From NCBI RefSeq assembly GCF_009848685.1, contig NZ_WXTX01000002.1, forward strand, positions 310,001 to 374,000: 64,000 bases of DNA, read 5' to 3'. This DNA comes from Andreprevotia sp. IGB-42. GTDB taxonomy: Bacteria; Pseudomonadota; Gammaproteobacteria; Burkholderiales; Chitinibacteraceae. Both the position numbers and the translations under genes were made by a program. Positions 45,813 through 57,866 of this stretch are shown here, piece by piece. Below the pieces are notes generated by a model that searched no databases, was not told the origin of the DNA, and saw only the letters and a list, made by a program, of their open reading frames with translations. How positions within the stretch are numbered: position 1 is the first letter of the stretch; each line of letters starts with the position of its first letter.

Positions 45813-47200
45813 TCACCTGCCACCAGTTTTGCCGGGATGCCACCGATCGTGCCGGCCCCCATGGTGATCACCACATCGCCCGGCTGCACCACCGCAGCGA
45901 TGGCTGCGGGCAGGTCGGCAATGCTTTCAACGAATACCGGCTCCACCTTGCCGGCCACGCGCACCGCGCGCGCCAGCGCGCGGCCGTCCGCGGCGACGAT
46001 GGGTGCTTCGCCAGCGGCGTAAACTTCGGCCAGCAGCAGGCCATCGACGGTATTGAGCACTTTCACGAAATCTTCAAAGCAATCCCGCGTACGCGTGTAG
46101 CGATGTGGCTGGAATGCCAGCAGCAACCGGCGGCCGGCAAACGCGCCGCGTGCCGCAGCCAGCGTGGCGGCCATTTCCACCGGGTGGTGGCCGTAGTCGT
46201 CGACCAGCGTGTAGCTGCCACCAGCGGGCAGCGTCACTTCGCCGTAGCGCTGGAAGCGCCGGCCCACGCCCTGGAACTCGGTCAGTGCTTTCTGGATGGC
46301 TGCCTCGGGCGCGCCCACTTCGATGGCGATACCGATTGCAGCCAGCGCGTTCAGCACGTTGTGCATGCCCGGCATGTTGAGCGTGATGGGAATGCTGCGT
46401 GTTTCGCCGTTTTCCCACACCGCGTCGAACTTCATCTGCCCATTGGCGGCGACGATGTTCTCCGCGCGCAGCATGGCATCGGGCGTGGTGCCGTAGGTGG
46501 TGACCGGGCTGGTGAGGCGCGGCAGGATTTCACGCACGACCGGGTCGTCCACGCACAGCACCGCGCGGCCGTAGAACGGCAGGTGATAGAGGAAATCGAC
46601 GAAAGCCTGCTTCAGTTTCTCGAAATCATGACCATAGGTATCCATATGGTCGGCATCGATATTGGTTACCACCGAAATCACCGGCGACAGCAGCAGGAAC
46701 GATGCATCGCTCTCGTCTGCCTCCGCCACCAGGAAGTCGCCATGCCCCAGCCGCGCATTGGAGCCGGCCGCATGCAGTTTGCCGCCGATCACGAAGGTGG
46801 GATCCAGCCCGGCAGCTTCCAGGATCGACGCGGTCAGGCTGGTGGTGGTGGTTTTGCCATGCGTGCCGGCAATGGCGATGCCCTGCTTCAGGCGCATCAG
46901 TTCGGCCAGCATCATCGCGCGCGGCACCACCGGGATCTTGCGGCTGCGCGCATCGACCACCTCGGGGTTGTCTTCCTTCACCGCACTGGAAATCACCACC
47001 ACATCGGCGTTCTGCACGTATTCGGCTGCATGGCCCTGATGCACGACGGCACCGGCCGCCGCCAGGCGCAGCGTGGTGGCATTGCTGCCCAGGTCAGAGC
47101 CTGATACCTCATAGCCCAGATTGAGCAATACCTCGGCGATGCCGCTCATGCCCACGCCACCGATACCCACGAAATGGATGCGTTTTACTTTGTGTTTCAT
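45809..47200 (-). CDS. murC: UDP-N-acetylmuramate-L-alanine ligase
   Basis: 463 residues. [17 protein letters not shown] at the start, ATP loop [42 protein letters not shown] and [11 protein letters not shown] mark MurC. It adds the first amino acid to UDP-MurNAc in the cytoplasm. Joined by ATGA overlaps to murG upstream and ddl downstream. Confidence 0.98.
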   Translation of the reverse strand: MKHKVKRIHFVGIGGVGMSGIAEVLLNLGYEVSGSDLGSNATTLRLAAAGAVVHQGHAAEYVQNADVVVISSAVKEDNPEVVDARSRKIPVVPRAMMLAELMRLKQGIAIAGTHGKTTTTSLTASILEAAGLDPTFVIGGKLHAAGSNARLGHGDFLVAEADESDASFLLLSPVISVVTNIDADHMDTYGHDFEKLKQAFVDFLYHLPFYGRAVLCVDDPVVREILPRLTSPVTTYGTTPDAMLRAENIVAANGQMKFDAVWENGETRSIPITLNMPGMHNVLNALAAIGIAIEVGAPEAAIQKALTEFQGVGRRFQRYGEVTLPAGGSYTLVDDYGHHPVEMAATLAAARGAFAGRRLLLAFQPHRYTRTRDCFEDFVKVLNTVDGLLLAEVYAAGEAPIVAADGRALARAVRVAGKVEPVFVESIADLPAAIAAVVQPGDVVITMGAGTIGGIPAKLVAGE

Positions 47201-48291
47201 CTTGCTAATTCCTCGATCACCGCAGCAACCCTGCTGGTTGCATCAGGCTTGGCAAGTTGCCGCGCACGCTCCGCCATGGCAAGGCAACTTGCACGATCTG
47301 TTTCACGCAGCAGCGCAGCAAAGCGCGCTGCATCAAACTGGTTTTGCGGCAGCAACAGGCCTGCGCCTGCATCACTCAAATACTTGGCGTTGCCAGTCTG
47401 GTGGTCATCCACCGCCGACGGGAAGGGCACCAGCACGCTGGCCGCACCCACGCAGGCCAGCTCGGAAACCGTGAGCGCACCAGCGCGGCACAGCACCAGG
47501 TCTGCATCGGCGTAGGCGCTGGCCATGTCGGCAATGAAGGCCACGCATCGGGCATCCACACCGGCAGCGGCGTAATTGGCGCGCAACGCATCAATGTGTT
47601 TTTCGCCCGCCTGGTGCGTGATCAGCGGGCGTTCGCCCACCGGCAACAAAGCCAGTGCCTTGGGCACCTGTTCGTTGAACACCTGCGCACCCAGGCTGCC
47701 GCCGACCACCAGTACCCGCAGCGGGCCGCTGCGGCTGGCAAAGCGCTCCAGCGGCTCGGGCAGGCCGGTAATCTCGCTGCGCACCGGGTTGCCGATGCAG
47801 CCATCACGGCCGGGGAAGGCACTTGGGAAGGCGAACAGCACCTTCGAAGCGATTTTCGACAGCACGCGGTTGGTCAGCCCCGCTACCGAATTCTGTTCGT
47901 GGATCACCAGCGGCAGCCACAGCGCGCGCGTGGCAACGCCACCGGGGAAGCCGGTAAAGCCGCCAAAGCCGATCGCCACGTCCGGACGGTAGCGGAAGAT
48001 CACCCGCACCGCGCAGAACAGCGCCTTGAGCTGCACCCATGGCTGGCCGAGCTTTTTGATCAGGCCCTTGCCGCGCACACCGGTGATGGCCAGCGTTTCC
48101 AGCGGGATATCGTGTTGCGGCACGATGCGCGTTTCCATCGCATCCCTGGCGCCCAGCCACACCACGTTCCAGCCCTTGCCGCGCATGGCGTTGGCCACCG
48201 CCAGTGCCGGGAAGATATGGCCGCCGGTACCGCCCGCCATCACCAGCAGCGTGCGGCGGGCGGGGTTGTTCTGCAGCGGGGCGGCGCTCAT
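47197..48291 (-). CDS. murG: Undecaprenyldiphospho-muramoylpentapeptide beta-N-acetylglucosaminyltransferase
   Basis: 364 residues from the ATG at 48291, overlapping the ftsW stop. Longer open frames run back into ftsW. The GT28 motifs [56 protein letters not shown] and [12 protein letters not shown] are all present. It converts lipid I to lipid II on the inner face of the membrane. Confidence 0.98.
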   Translation of the reverse strand: MSAAPLQNNPARRTLLVMAGGTGGHIFPALAVANAMRGKGWNVVWLGARDAMETRIVPQHDIPLETLAITGVRGKGLIKKLGQPWVQLKALFCAVRVIFRYRPDVAIGFGGFTGFPGGVATRALWLPLVIHEQNSVAGLTNRVLSKIASKVLFAFPSAFPGRDGCIGNPVRSEITGLPEPLERFASRSGPLRVLVVGGSLGAQVFNEQVPKALALLPVGERPLITHQAGEKHIDALRANYAAAGVDARCVAFIADMASAYADADLVLCRAGALTVSELACVGAASVLVPFPSAVDDHQTGNAKYLSDAGAGLLLPQNQFDAARFAALLRETDRASCLAMAERARQLAKPDATSRVAAVIEELAR

Positions 48292-49475
48292 TGGCCGTAC
48301 CCCCGGATCAGCTGGCGGTTTTCGTAATCGATGCGCAGCAGCACGCCCAGCGCCAGCAGGTTGGCCACGATGCCGGAGCCGCCGAACGACAGCAGCGGCA
48401 AGGTCAGCCCCTTGGTAGGCATCAGCCCCATGTTCACGCCGATATTGATCACCGACTGCACGCCGATCCAGATGGCGATGCCCTGCGCCACCAGCGCCTG
48501 GTAGGCGCGGTCGAGCTTGGCGGCCTGCACGCCGATCATGAATGCGCGGAATACGATGAAGCCGAACATCAGCACCACGAAGGCCACGCCGAGGAAGCCC
48601 AGTTCCTCGGCAATGATGGCCATCAGGAAATCGGTATGCGCTTCGGGCAGGTAGGAGAGCTTTTCCACGCTGGCCCCCAGGCCCACGCCGTGCCATTCAC
48701 CGCGGCCGAACGCGATCAGCGAATGCGACAGCTGGTAGCCCTTGCCGTACGGGTCTTGCCACGGATCGAGGAAGCCCAGCACACGTGCGCGGCGATACGG
48801 CGAGCTGGCGACGAGACCGACAAAGCCGATAGCCAGCAGCACGATCAGGCCGGCGAACAGCCGCCAGTTGAAGCCGCCCAGGAACAGCAGGCCCATGGTG
48901 ATGGCGGTGATCACCGCGAAGGCGCCGAAGTCCGGCTCCAGCAGCAGCAGCCCCCCCACCACCAGCATCACTGCAAGCATGGGCAACAGGCCCTTGGTAA
49001 TGCTCTCGACGAAGCTGCCGCCCATGAACGCGGCCTTGCGCACCGTGTAGTCGGCCGCATAGATGCAAGCAACGAACTTCATCAGCTCGGACGGTTGCAG
49101 ATTGACCACGAACAGCGACAGCCAGCGCTTGGAGCCATTGACCTCGCGGCCCACGTGCGGGATCAGCACCATGATCAGCAGCACCACCGCGATGATGAAT
49201 AACACCGGTGCATATTGCTGCCAGGCCTTGGTGGGCACGGTGAAAGTGGCAAAGCCGGCAGCAAGGCCGACGGTGAGGAAGATCGCGTGGCGGATCAGGA
49301 AGTAACTGGCGCGGTAGCCGGTATCCTTGTCCACTTCCGCCATCGCGATCGACGCGGAATAAACCATCACCAGGCCAAACGCGAGCAGCAGCAGCACGCC
49401 CCACAGCAACGCTTGGTCGTAGGCGTTCATGCTGGGGCGGGCGCGCTTGAGGGCCTGGTAGAAAAGCGCTTTCAT
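48288..49475 (-). CDS. ftsW: Peptidoglycan glycosyltransferase FtsW (SEDS family)
   Basis: 395 residues from the ATG at 49475, overlapping the murD stop. About ten membrane helices. [60 protein letters not shown] and [15 protein letters not shown] are the SEDS signatures, including the catalytic Asp loop. It polymerises septal glycan together with FtsI. Confidence 0.97.
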   Translation of the reverse strand: MKALFYQALKRARPSMNAYDQALLWGVLLLLAFGLVMVYSASIAMAEVDKDTGYRASYFLIRHAIFLTVGLAAGFATFTVPTKAWQQYAPVLFIIAVVLLIMVLIPHVGREVNGSKRWLSLFVVNLQPSELMKFVACIYAADYTVRKAAFMGGSFVESITKGLLPMLAVMLVVGGLLLLEPDFGAFAVITAITMGLLFLGGFNWRLFAGLIVLLAIGFVGLVASSPYRRARVLGFLDPWQDPYGKGYQLSHSLIAFGRGEWHGVGLGASVEKLSYLPEAHTDFLMAIIAEELGFLGVAFVVLMFGFIVFRAFMIGVQAAKLDRAYQALVAQGIAIWIGVQSVINIGVNMGLMPTKGLTLPLLSFGGSGIVANLLALGVLLRIDYENRQLIRGYGQ

Positions 49476-50863
49476 TGCGGCAACGCCTTGACCGCGGCAA
49501 TGAACACTTCCGCGCGGTGGTGGTAGTTGCGGAACATGTCGAGGCTGGCGCACGCCGGGCTGAGCAATACCACGTCGCCCGCTTCGGCCAGGTTGGATGC
49601 CATCATCACCGCCATCTCCAGCGTCGGCACCTGCAGCACCGGCAGGAAGGCTTCGTCTTCATCGTTGGCGGTAACGAGCGCCGACTGCGCATCGTTGAGC
49701 ACTTCGGCAATCTGCGGGCCATCGCGGCCGATCAGCACCACCGCGCGGCAGATGCGCTCGCATGCGGCCTTGAGCGGGCGGAAATCCTGGCCCTTGCCGT
49801 CGCCACCGGCAATCAGCACTACCGGACGTGTCATGCCCTTGAGCGCGGCTTCGGTCGCGCCCACGTTGGTGCCCTTGGAATCGTCGTAATACGCGGCACC
49901 AGCCACGTCGGCAACAAACTCGACGCGATGCGGCAAACCCTTGAATGCCCGCAGTGCCGCCACCAGCGGGCCGGTGGGCAGGCCGATGGCTTTGCACAAT
50001 GCAATCGCGGACAGCGCGTTCACTGCGTTGTGCAGGCCGGCCAATGGCAGCTCGGACGCCTTCATCAGCTCGAAATCGCCGAGGCGCAGGCTGACCTCGT
50101 CACCCTGCTGCACCAGACCGTACTCGCTGCCATTGCGCGGTGCATCTTGGCCAAACCACACCAGGTTGCGGCCGGCTTGCGCCATGCCGCGGCAATAACC
50201 GTCTTCGCGGTTGAGCACCATCACGCCCAGGCCGTTGAACACGCGTGCCTTGGCCGCGGCGTAGCCTTTCATGCCGTCGTAGCGGTCCAGATGGTCTTCG
50301 GACACGTTCAGCACCGTGGCCGCATCGGGCGCCAGCGTGTGCGTGGTCTCCAGCTGGAAACTGGAGAGCTCCAACACGAACACGTCGGCATCCGGCGTTT
50401 GCGTCAGTGCATCAAGTACCGGCAGGCCGATATTGCCGGCCACTACGGTCTTGAGGCCGGCGGCCTCGCACATCTGGCCCACCATGGTGGTGACGGTGGA
50501 TTTGCCGTTGGAACCGGTGATGGCAATCACTTTGGCTTTGCCACCATCGATGGCGCGTGCCAGCAGTTCCACGTCGCCCGCATAAGGCACGCCGCGCGCG
50601 ATGGCGGCGGCCGCTTCCGGCGTGGCGAGCGGTACGCCCGGGCTCAGCACCAGCAGATCGGCATCGGCAAACGTATCGGCAGTGAAGGCGCCAGCGCGCA
50701 CGGCCACATCCGGAAGCTCGGCCTTGAGTGCATCCAGGCTGGGCGGCGTGGCGCGGCTATCGGCCACGGTGACGCGTGCACCCTGCGCAGCCAGCCAGCG
50801 CGCAGCCGACAGCCCGGTGATCCCGAGGCCGACGACGATGACGTGTTGGTTTGCGTAGTTCAT
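49472..50863 (-). CDS. murD: UDP-N-acetylmuramoylalanine-D-glutamate ligase
   Basis: 463 residues. [19 protein letters not shown] loop [49 protein letters not shown] and [12 protein letters not shown] mark MurD. It adds D-Glu. It lies 4 bp after mraY, with an ATGA overlap to ftsW. Confidence 0.98.
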   Translation of the reverse strand: MNYANQHVIVVGLGITGLSAARWLAAQGARVTVADSRATPPSLDALKAELPDVAVRAGAFTADTFADADLLVLSPGVPLATPEAAAAIARGVPYAGDVELLARAIDGGKAKVIAITGSNGKSTVTTMVGQMCEAAGLKTVVAGNIGLPVLDALTQTPDADVFVLELSSFQLETTHTLAPDAATVLNVSEDHLDRYDGMKGYAAAKARVFNGLGVMVLNREDGYCRGMAQAGRNLVWFGQDAPRNGSEYGLVQQGDEVSLRLGDFELMKASELPLAGLHNAVNALSAIALCKAIGLPTGPLVAALRAFKGLPHRVEFVADVAGAAYYDDSKGTNVGATEAALKGMTRPVVLIAGGDGKGQDFRPLKAACERICRAVVLIGRDGPQIAEVLNDAQSALVTANDEDEAFLPVLQVPTLEMAVMMASNLAEAGDVVLLSPACASLDMFRNYHHRAEVFIAAVKALPQ

Positions 50864-50867
50864 GGCT

Positions 50868-51953
50868 TCACCGCAGCTTCAACGTGGCAAGACCGACCAG
50901 CACCAGCAGCATGGTGATGATCCAGAAACGCACCACCACCTGCGTTTCCTTCCAGCCTTTCAATTCGTAGTGGTGGTGCAGCGGCGCCATGCGGAACACG
51001 CGCTTGCCGGTCATCTTGAAGCTGGCCACCTGGATCATCACCGATAGCGCCTCGACCACGAACACGCCGCCCATGATCAGCAGCACGATTTCCTGGCGCA
51101 CGATCACCGCGACGATGCCGAGGCCGGCGCCCAGCGCCAGCGCGCCGACATCGCCCATGAATACTTCTGCCGGATAGGCGTTGAACCACAGGAAACCCAG
51201 CCCTGCGCCCGCCATGGCCGCGCAGAACACCATCAGCTCGCCGGCGCCCGGCACGTGCGGCACGCCCAGGTAGGTGGCGAACTTCACGTTACCCGCCACG
51301 AACGCAAAAATGCAGAAGGCGCCGGCTATCAGCACCGTGGGCATGATAGCCAGGCCATCAAGCCCGTCGGTGAGGTTGACCGCATTGCTGGTGCCGACGA
51401 TGACGAAATACGTGAGCACGCAGAAACCCACCGCGCCGAACGGGTAGATGATTTCCTTGTAGAACGGGATGATGAAGCCGGTATGCGACGGCAACTGCCC
51501 GGCGTTGACGAGGAACAGCCCGGCGCCGATGGCAATCGCCGATTGCCAGAACATCTTGGCTTTTGCGCTGAGGCCCTTGGGGTTTTTCAGCGCCACTTTC
51601 TTGTAGTCGTCGACAAAGCCGATGATGCCGGTGCTCATGGTCACCAGCAGCACCAGCCACACGTACTTGTTGTGCAGATCGCCCCACAGCAAGGTGGTGA
51701 GGCCGATCGACAGCAGGATCAGCGTGCCGCCCATGGTGGGCGTGCCGGCTTTGACGAGGTGCGTTTGCGGGCCGTCGTTGCGGACCGACTGGCCGACCTT
51801 CATTTCTGTCAGCTTGCGGATTACCCATGGGCCCAGCGTCCAGGAGATGCCCAGCGCGGTGATGGTGGCCAGTACCGTGCGCAGTGTGAGGTAGTTGAAT
51901 ACGTTGAAGGCGCGGATCGATTCACCCAGCCATTGCGTGAGGAGCAGCAACAT
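50868..51953 (-). CDS. mraY: Phospho-N-acetylmuramoyl-pentapeptide transferase
   Basis: 361 residues with about ten membrane helices. [19 protein letters not shown] (catalytic Asp pair), [26 protein letters not shown] and [12 protein letters not shown] are MraY motifs. It transfers phospho-MurNAc-pentapeptide to undecaprenyl phosphate, making lipid I. It lies between murF (3-bp gap) and murD. Confidence 0.98.
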   Translation of the reverse strand: MLLLLTQWLGESIRAFNVFNYLTLRTVLATITALGISWTLGPWVIRKLTEMKVGQSVRNDGPQTHLVKAGTPTMGGTLILLSIGLTTLLWGDLHNKYVWLVLLVTMSTGIIGFVDDYKKVALKNPKGLSAKAKMFWQSAIAIGAGLFLVNAGQLPSHTGFIIPFYKEIIYPFGAVGFCVLTYFVIVGTSNAVNLTDGLDGLAIMPTVLIAGAFCIFAFVAGNVKFATYLGVPHVPGAGELMVFCAAMAGAGLGFLWFNAYPAEVFMGDVGALALGAGLGIVAVIVRQEIVLLIMGGVFVVEALSVMIQVASFKMTGKRVFRMAPLHHHYELKGWKETQVVVRFWIITMLLVLVGLATLKLR

Positions 51954-51956
51954 CGC

Positions 51957-53315
51957 TTACTTCCCTCCTTGCGGGTCTGCACAGAGCGCGTCCACCACGC
52001 GCTCCATGCGCATGAAGCGCGAGCCCTTCACCAGCACCGCGGAATCCGCGGTGATGCTGGCGCGCAGTACAGCAATCAGCGCATCGACATCGTCAAAATG
52101 CCGGGCACCGGCAAATGCATCTGCCGCGTGCTGCATCTGCTCGCCCAGCGTGTAGAGCGCAGCCACGCCGCGTGCCTTGGCATAGGCACCGATTTCTGCA
52201 TGCAGTGCCGGGCCATCGCTGCCGATTTCACCGATATCCCCCAGCACCAGCACGCTGGCGCTACCGGCATTCACCAGCACATCGATGGCCGCCTTCATCG
52301 AATCGGGATTGGCGTTGTAGGTGTCGTCGATCAGCCGGGCGCCGTTGAACGCCACCTTGGCCTGCAAGCGGCCTTTCACGCCGTGGTAGCTTTCCAGCCC
52401 ATCCGCGATGCGGTTCAACGGGATGCCCAGCGCATGGGCAATGGCGGTGGTCGCCAACGCATTGCTGATGTTGTGCATGCCCGGGACCGGCAGCAGCAGC
52501 TGCGCTTCCGCATGGGGCGTGGACAGGATGAAACGCGATTCGGCCGCATCCAGCGTCACTTCACGGGCGCAAACTTCCGCGGTCTTCACGCCGAATGTCA
52601 CCTGCTTGTTGCCGTTGGCGAGCCGCGCCCACAGCTCGGCGTATGCGTCGTCTGCGTTGATGACGGCGGTGCCGTCCTTGCGCAGGCCGGCAAAGATCTC
52701 GCCCTTGGCGCGCGCTACGCCTTCCACGCTGCCCAGTGCCTCCAGGTGTGCGCTGCCGGCGTTGTTGACGAGCGCGACATCCGGCTCGGCCATGCGGGTA
52801 AGGTAATCGATTTCGCCGAAATGGTTCATGCCCATTTCAACCACCGCATAGCGATGCCCGGCGCGCAACGACAGCAGCGTCAGCGGTACGCCGATGTGGT
52901 TGTTCAGGTTGCCCTGCGTAGCCAGCACTGCCTCGCTGCCCATGCAGTGCGCAAGCACTGCGGCAGTCATTTCCTTGACCGTGGTCTTGCCGTTGCTGCC
53001 GGTAATGGCCACCACGACGGGCGCAATCTTGTTGCGCCAGTAACGCGCCAGCACGCCCAGCGCCACCAGCGTATCGGCCACCACGATCTGGTTGCCACCG
53101 GCAAGGCCGGCCTCGACCACCACCGCCACCGCACCGCGCGCCAGCGCATCGGCAGCAAAGGCATGGCCGTCAAAACGCTCGCCCTTGAGCGCAATAAACA
53201 GATCACCGGCGCGGATATCGCGGCTGTCGGTGGTCACCCGCGAAAACGCGATGTCGCCATCGCCGGCCAGATGGCCGGATACGGCAAGTGCGGTTTCACG
53301 CAAATTCAACATCAT
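51957..53315 (-). CDS. murF: UDP-N-acetylmuramoyl-tripeptide-D-alanyl-D-alanine ligase
   Basis: 452 residues. TDSRDIRAGDLFIALKGERFDGH, ATP loop ITGSNGKTTVKEM, EMGMNHFGEIDYL, IDDTYNANPDSMKAAIDVL are MurF signatures. It adds D-Ala-D-Ala to complete the pentapeptide. The ATG at 53315 overlaps the murE stop; mraY follows at 3 bp. Confidence 0.98.
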   Translation of the reverse strand: MMLNLRETALAVSGHLAGDGDIAFSRVTTDSRDIRAGDLFIALKGERFDGHAFAADALARGAVAVVVEAGLAGGNQIVVADTLVALGVLARYWRNKIAPVVVAITGSNGKTTVKEMTAAVLAHCMGSEAVLATQGNLNNHIGVPLTLLSLRAGHRYAVVEMGMNHFGEIDYLTRMAEPDVALVNNAGSAHLEALGSVEGVARAKGEIFAGLRKDGTAVINADDAYAELWARLANGNKQVTFGVKTAEVCAREVTLDAAESRFILSTPHAEAQLLLPVPGMHNISNALATTAIAHALGIPLNRIADGLESYHGVKGRLQAKVAFNGARLIDDTYNANPDSMKAAIDVLVNAGSASVLVLGDIGEIGSDGPALHAEIGAYAKARGVAALYTLGEQMQHAADAFAGARHFDDVDALIAVLRASITADSAVLVKGSRFMRMERVVDALCADPQGGK

Positions 53316-54793
53316 GCTTTCTTCCTTTGCAGCGCGGCGCCGGCGACTTCGACATCGTCGAAGTGATGCCGTACGCCGGCGATTTCCTGATAATTCTCAT
53401 GCCCCTTGCCGGCGATCAACACCACGTCTGCGGGGCCGGCAAGGCCGATCGCGTCGGCAATCGCGTCGCCGCGATCGGACTCGATGGTGTAGTTGTCGGT
53501 TCCCGTACCCGGTACACCGGCAACGCCCTTGATGATGTCCTTGATGATGGCGCGTGGCGCTTCGGAGCGCGGGTTGTCGCTGGTGATCACCACCGAATCG
53601 GCCAGCCGGCAGGCGATCTCGCCCATCATCGGTCGCTTGCCCGGATCACGGTCGCCACCGCAGCCGAACACGCAGAACAACCGGCTGCCCTGCGGCAGCA
53701 GATCGCGCAGCGTGACCAATGCTTTTTCCAGTGCATCAGGGGTATGCGCGTAATCGACGATCACCAGCGGCTTGCCGTCGCCCCCCAGGCGCTGCATGCG
53801 CCCCGGTGCGGAAGTGATGCCGTCCAGCACGCGCACCGCGTCGGTCAGCGGCACATCCAGTACCAGCAGCGCGGCAAGGCAGGCCAGCAGGTTGTACGCA
53901 TTGAATTTGCCGATCAGCCGCGAATGGATGGTGGCTTCTCCGGCGGGCGTGGCCACCTCGATAGTGAGACCACCCAGCGTCATGCCGATGCGCAGTGCAC
54001 GCACGTCACCACCGATGATGCCATAGCTGATCACCCGACCGGCTTGGGCCGATTGCAGCAAGCGGGCGCCAAAATAATCATCGGCGTTGATGACCGCCGC
54101 TTTCAGCCCTTCCCACTCGAACAGCCGGGCTTTCTCGGCGCCATAGGCATCCATGTCGCCGTGGTAATCGAGGTGATCGCGTGTGAGATTGGTGAAGATC
54201 GCCAGGTCGAACGCGGTGCCGTGCGCACGCGCTTGCGCCAGCCCGTGCGAGCTGACTTCCATCGCCACATGGCTGACGCCCTGATCGCGGAAATCGGCCA
54301 GCCAGCGCTGCAATGCCAGCGGGTCCAGCGTGGTGTGCGTGGATTCGGCCAGCGCCGGGTAGACACCATTGCCCAGCGTGCCCAGCACGCCGGTCTTGTG
54401 GCCCAACGCACTGAATGCCTGCCCCAGCCAGCTGGCGATCGACGTTTTGCCGTTGGTACCGGTGATGCCCGTCACCACCATCTGCTGCGACGGATTGCCC
54501 AGCAGATGGCTGACGAGGATGCCGGCCTGTGCGCGCAGTTGCGGCACCGCCAGGTTGGGCACCGTCCACGCCGGGTTCCAGCTGAAGTCCTCGGCCTCCC
54601 ACAGCAAGGCTGCAGCACCCGCGGCGATGGCGGCATCGATATGGGTGCGCCCATCCGCGTATTCGCCCTGGAACGCGATGAAGACATCCCCGGGCTGCAC
54701 CTTGCGACTGTCAGCCACAAAACGACGACCGGCCGCCAACGCATCGATGGCAGCCAGATCAAGTTGTGGAAGATTCCAGCTCTGCGGCTTCAT
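53312..54793 (-). CDS. murE: UDP-N-acetylmuramoyl-tripeptide synthetase
   Basis: 493 residues. DSRKVQPGDVFIAFQGEYADG, ATP loop TGTNGKTSIASWL, TNLTRDHLDYHGDM, VDYAHTPDALEKAL and the DNPRSE motif, which selects meso-diaminopimelate over lysine, are visible. It therefore adds meso-DAP, as expected in a Gram-negative. It abuts ftsI and overlaps murF. Confidence 0.98.
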   Translation of the reverse strand: MKPQSWNLPQLDLAAIDALAAGRRFVADSRKVQPGDVFIAFQGEYADGRTHIDAAIAAGAAALLWEAEDFSWNPAWTVPNLAVPQLRAQAGILVSHLLGNPSQQMVVTGITGTNGKTSIASWLGQAFSALGHKTGVLGTLGNGVYPALAESTHTTLDPLALQRWLADFRDQGVSHVAMEVSSHGLAQARAHGTAFDLAIFTNLTRDHLDYHGDMDAYGAEKARLFEWEGLKAAVINADDYFGARLLQSAQAGRVISYGIIGGDVRALRIGMTLGGLTIEVATPAGEATIHSRLIGKFNAYNLLACLAALLVLDVPLTDAVRVLDGITSAPGRMQRLGGDGKPLVIVDYAHTPDALEKALVTLRDLLPQGSRLFCVFGCGGDRDPGKRPMMGEIACRLADSVVITSDNPRSEAPRAIIKDIIKGVAGVPGTGTDNYTIESDRGDAIADAIGLAGPADVVLIAGKGHENYQEIAGVRHHFDDVEVAGAALQRKKA

Positions 54794-56644
54794 CTAGGTT
54801 TCTTCCTTCACATCTTCATCTTCCTCGGGGCCTGGCAGGAGGATGTTGGTGGTGGGTGCATCGGGCGGCACGCCCAGCAATCTGAGGCTGCCGGCAACGA
54901 CATTGGAAAACACCGGCGCGGAAACCATGCCGCCGTAGATACTCTTGTCGGTAGCGGGTTCGTCTATCATCACCGCAATGATCAGGCGCGGATCGGACAC
55001 CGGCGCAAAACCGACGAATGACGCCACGTATTTCTTGTCGCCATAGCCGCCGGCGCTTTGCTTGCGTGCAGTGCCGGTCTTGCCGGCCACGCGGTAGCCC
55101 ACCACCTGGGCACGCGTTGCAGTGCCGCCAGGCTGGGTAACTTTCTCCAGCATGCCGCGGATTTCCTGCGCCAGCTCGGCCGGAATCACGCGCTTGCCCG
55201 GCATCGGTGCCACCAGCTTGGTGAAGGTGATCGGGCGGATTTCGCCGTCGGTAGCAAAAATCTGGTAGGCCTTGGCCATCTGCATCAGGCTGACCGAAAT
55301 CCCGTAGCCGTAGCCGATGGTGGCCTGCTCGATCGGGTACCAGGTTTTCCACGGGCGCAATTTGCCGGCCGCTTCACCCGGGAAGCCGGTTTGCGGCTGG
55401 CTGCCGAAACCCACCGTGGTCAGCATGTTGTATTGCGTTTCGCGCGGCATCGACAGCGCCACCTTGGCGGCGCCGATATTGCTCGACTTGACGAGGATGC
55501 CTTCCGGCGTGAGCGCACCGTAGTTGTGCGTATCCTTGATCACATAGCCGGCCATGGGCATCTGCCCGTTAGTGCCGAACACGCTGGTGTCCTTGATCGA
55601 ACCGGAATCGATGGCCGCCGCAATGGTGAACGGCTTCATGGTCGAGCCCGGTTCGTACAGATCGGTCAGCGCGCGGTTGCGCTTCTTGGCCGGATCGATG
55701 CGGTTGCGGCTGTTGGGGTTGTACGACGGCGCGTTGGCCAGCGCCAGAACCTCGCCGGTGCGTGCATCGAGCACGACGATGCCGCCGCCCAGCGCATGGT
55801 AGGCATCGACCTGCGCTTTCAGCTCGCGGTAGGCCAGGTACTGGATGCGGCTGTCGATCGACAGCGAGAGCGTTTCGCCATCGCGCGGCGGCACGATGGT
55901 GGAGATGTCCTCGACGATGTAGCCGCGGCGGTCGCGGATTACCGTGCGGCTGCCCACCTTGCCTTCCAGCATGGCATTGCGCGTGAGCTCGAAGCCTTCC
56001 TGGCCACGGCCATCGATATCGGTAAAGCCGACGATATGCGCCATCACTTCACCAGCCGGGTAGAAGCGGCGGTATTCGGTCTGGCTGTAAATGCCGGGGA
56101 TGTTCAGCGCCATGACTTTTTTGGCGTCGTCCGGCGACATATGCCGGCGCAGCCACAGGAAATCGGGGCGGATTTCTTCGCCCTTGTCGTTCTTGCGGCC
56201 GTCACCCAGCTTTTTCAGCAGCTCTGCGGGCGGCATGGTCAGTTGCACCGCCAGCTTGTTCACTTCATCGCGCGATACCGGCACCGGGTCTTTTTCGGTT
56301 TTCGGTTCCCAGTCGCTATCGCGTTGCTGGCCGGCCGGCAGCAACTTGATGCCGCGCGGGCTGGCCCAGATCGACTGCACCGGTGTGGAGATCGCCAGCG
56401 GCTCGCCGTTGCGATCGGTGATCTTGCCGCGATCAGCCTCCAGGCGCAGCGTGCGGGTGTAACGCGCATCGCCCTGCTCCTGCAGGAAGCCTTCGTTATA
56501 GACCTGCAGGTAAAGGCCGCGCGCCAGCAAGGCGCCGAATAACGCCAGCAGGCCGGCCACCATCAGCCAGACGCGCCAGCGCTCCAGCTTGAGTTGCTGC
56601 ACATAGCGTTGCCGACCCGGCGGCGCGGTAGCTAGGCGCTTCAT
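54794..56644 (-). CDS. ftsI: Septal peptidoglycan transpeptidase FtsI (PBP3)
   Basis: 616 residues. N-terminal membrane helix (about 26-46), pedestal domain with RGKITDRNGEPLA, transpeptidase motifs S334-T-M-K337, S387-S-N389 and K522-T-G524. It ends in an acidic tail EEDEDVKEET. It cross-links septal murein, partnered with FtsW. The ATG at 56644 overlaps the ftsL stop. Confidence 0.97.
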   Translation of the reverse strand: MKRLATAPPGRQRYVQQLKLERWRVWLMVAGLLALFGALLARGLYLQVYNEGFLQEQGDARYTRTLRLEADRGKITDRNGEPLAISTPVQSIWASPRGIKLLPAGQQRDSDWEPKTEKDPVPVSRDEVNKLAVQLTMPPAELLKKLGDGRKNDKGEEIRPDFLWLRRHMSPDDAKKVMALNIPGIYSQTEYRRFYPAGEVMAHIVGFTDIDGRGQEGFELTRNAMLEGKVGSRTVIRDRRGYIVEDISTIVPPRDGETLSLSIDSRIQYLAYRELKAQVDAYHALGGGIVVLDARTGEVLALANAPSYNPNSRNRIDPAKKRNRALTDLYEPGSTMKPFTIAAAIDSGSIKDTSVFGTNGQMPMAGYVIKDTHNYGALTPEGILVKSSNIGAAKVALSMPRETQYNMLTTVGFGSQPQTGFPGEAAGKLRPWKTWYPIEQATIGYGYGISVSLMQMAKAYQIFATDGEIRPITFTKLVAPMPGKRVIPAELAQEIRGMLEKVTQPGGTATRAQVVGYRVAGKTGTARKQSAGGYGDKKYVASFVGFAPVSDPRLIIAVMIDEPATDKSIYGGMVSAPVFSNVVAGSLRLLGVPPDAPTTNILLPGPEEDEDVKEET

Positions 56645-56940
56645 TCCGCAGTCACCCTGGGGCGGCTCACACCCTGGCCGTGCGGCAGGATGGCTTGCGT
56701 GCGGTTGGCACCGGGCACCTGCATGCCGAGTTTCTTGGTGGCTTCCGATTCAATGCGCGAATGCATGGCCCAGGTGCTTTGCTCCAGCTGCAGCTGACCC
56801 CATTCGACATCGAGCTTCTTGGAGTACTGCGCTTCCTTCTGCAGCTCGCCATAAAGCTTGCGCGCCTTGTGCTGGCTGGTGACGACGGACAGCGCACACA
56901 GGATCAGCATGCCCAGCAGCAGCAGGTTGAGGCGCGTCAT
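56641..56940 (-). CDS. ftsL: Cell division protein FtsL
   Basis: 99 residues: membrane helix at about 4-20 ([20 protein letters not shown]), then a coiled-coil segment [24 protein letters not shown] and a conserved end LGMQVPG. Position between rsmH and ftsI with ATGA overlaps on both sides is diagnostic. It forms the FtsQLB complex that activates FtsWI. Confidence 0.95.
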   Translation of the reverse strand: MTRLNLLLLGMLILCALSVVTSQHKARKLYGELQKEAQYSKKLDVEWGQLQLEQSTWAMHSRIESEATKKLGMQVPGANRTQAILPHGQGVSRPRVTAE

Positions 56941-57866
56941 GCCGGTGCCCCGGTGCGCTCGGCCACGCGCAGGATGGCGCTGCGCGCGCGCGGATTGGCG
57001 TCCACCTCGTCCTTGCTGGCACGGATGGGCTTGCCGACGGGCTTGAGTGGTGGCTCGGGAATATCGGCGGCACGCACCGGCAGGCGGTCAGGCAGATCGT
57101 TCTTGCTGGCGTCCTGCACGAAGCGCTTGACGATGCGGTCTTCCAGCGAGTGGAAGGCGATCACCGACAGGCGTCCGCCGGGCACCAGCCGGCTGAGGGC
57201 TTGCGGCAGGATCAGCGCGAGCTCCTCAAGCTCCCGATTGATGAAAATCCGTACAGCCTGGAAGGTACGCGTCGCCGGGTCCTGGCCCGGCTCACGGGTG
57301 CGGACGGCCGTTGCCACGACCGCGGCAAGTTCCCTTGTTGTAGAGAAAGGCTGTTCGAGCCGACGCGCAACAATCGCTGCTGCAACCTGTTTAGCAAACC
57401 GTTCTTCGCCGTAGTCACGTACCACCTCCGCTATGTCTTTTTCATCGGCGCTATTGAGCCAGTCAGCGGCAGTAATGCCGCGTGTGGTGTCCATGCGCAT
57501 GTCGAGCGGGGCATCGAACCTGAAGCTGAAGCCCCTGCTGCCGTCATCGAGCTGTGGCGATGACACGCCCAGATCGAGCAGCAGCCCGTTGATCTGCTGG
57601 ATACCCAGGTCGTCGAGCGACTGGGCGAGTGTGCGGAAGCCATCGTGGACAATGGTGAACCGCGGGTCCGCAATGGTTTGTGCCTCGGCAATGGCGGCCG
57701 GGTCCTTGTCGAAGGACACCAGGCGGCCGCTGGGGCCGAGGCGGGAAAGGATGAGGCGTGAATGGCCGCCGCGGCCGAATGTGCCGTCGACATACAGACC
57801 GTCAGGCTGGATTGCCAGCGCGTCGACCGCCTCGTGAAGCAAGACGGTGCGGTGTTCAAAACTCAC
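56937..57866 (-). CDS. rsmH: 16S rRNA (cytosine1402-N4)-methyltransferase
   Basis: 309 residues from a GTG at 57866 that overlaps the mraZ stop. [27 protein letters not shown] (SAM site), [19 protein letters not shown], and [18 protein letters not shown] mark RsmH (MraW). It methylates C1402 in the ribosomal P site. Second gene of the dcw operon. Confidence 0.98.
   Translation of the reverse strand: MSFEHRTVLLHEAVDALAIQPDGLYVDGTFGRGGHSRLILSRLGPSGRLVSFDKDPAAIAEAQTIADPRFTIVHDGFRTLAQSLDDLGIQQINGLLLDLGVSSPQLDDGSRGFSFRFDAPLDMRMDTTRGITAADWLNSADEKDIAEVVRDYGEERFAKQVAAAIVARRLEQPFSTTRELAAVVATAVRTREPGQDPATRTFQAVRIFINRELEELALILPQALSRLVPGGRLSVIAFHSLEDRIVKRFVQDASKNDLPDRLPVRAADIPEPPLKPVGKPIRASKDEVDANPRARSAILRVAERTGAPA

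Noticed and set aside
51255-53366. 703-codon plus-strand frame antisense to mraY and murF
   Set aside because: Shadow frame of two clear dcw genes; composition is low-complexity and there is no ribosome-binding site or motif.
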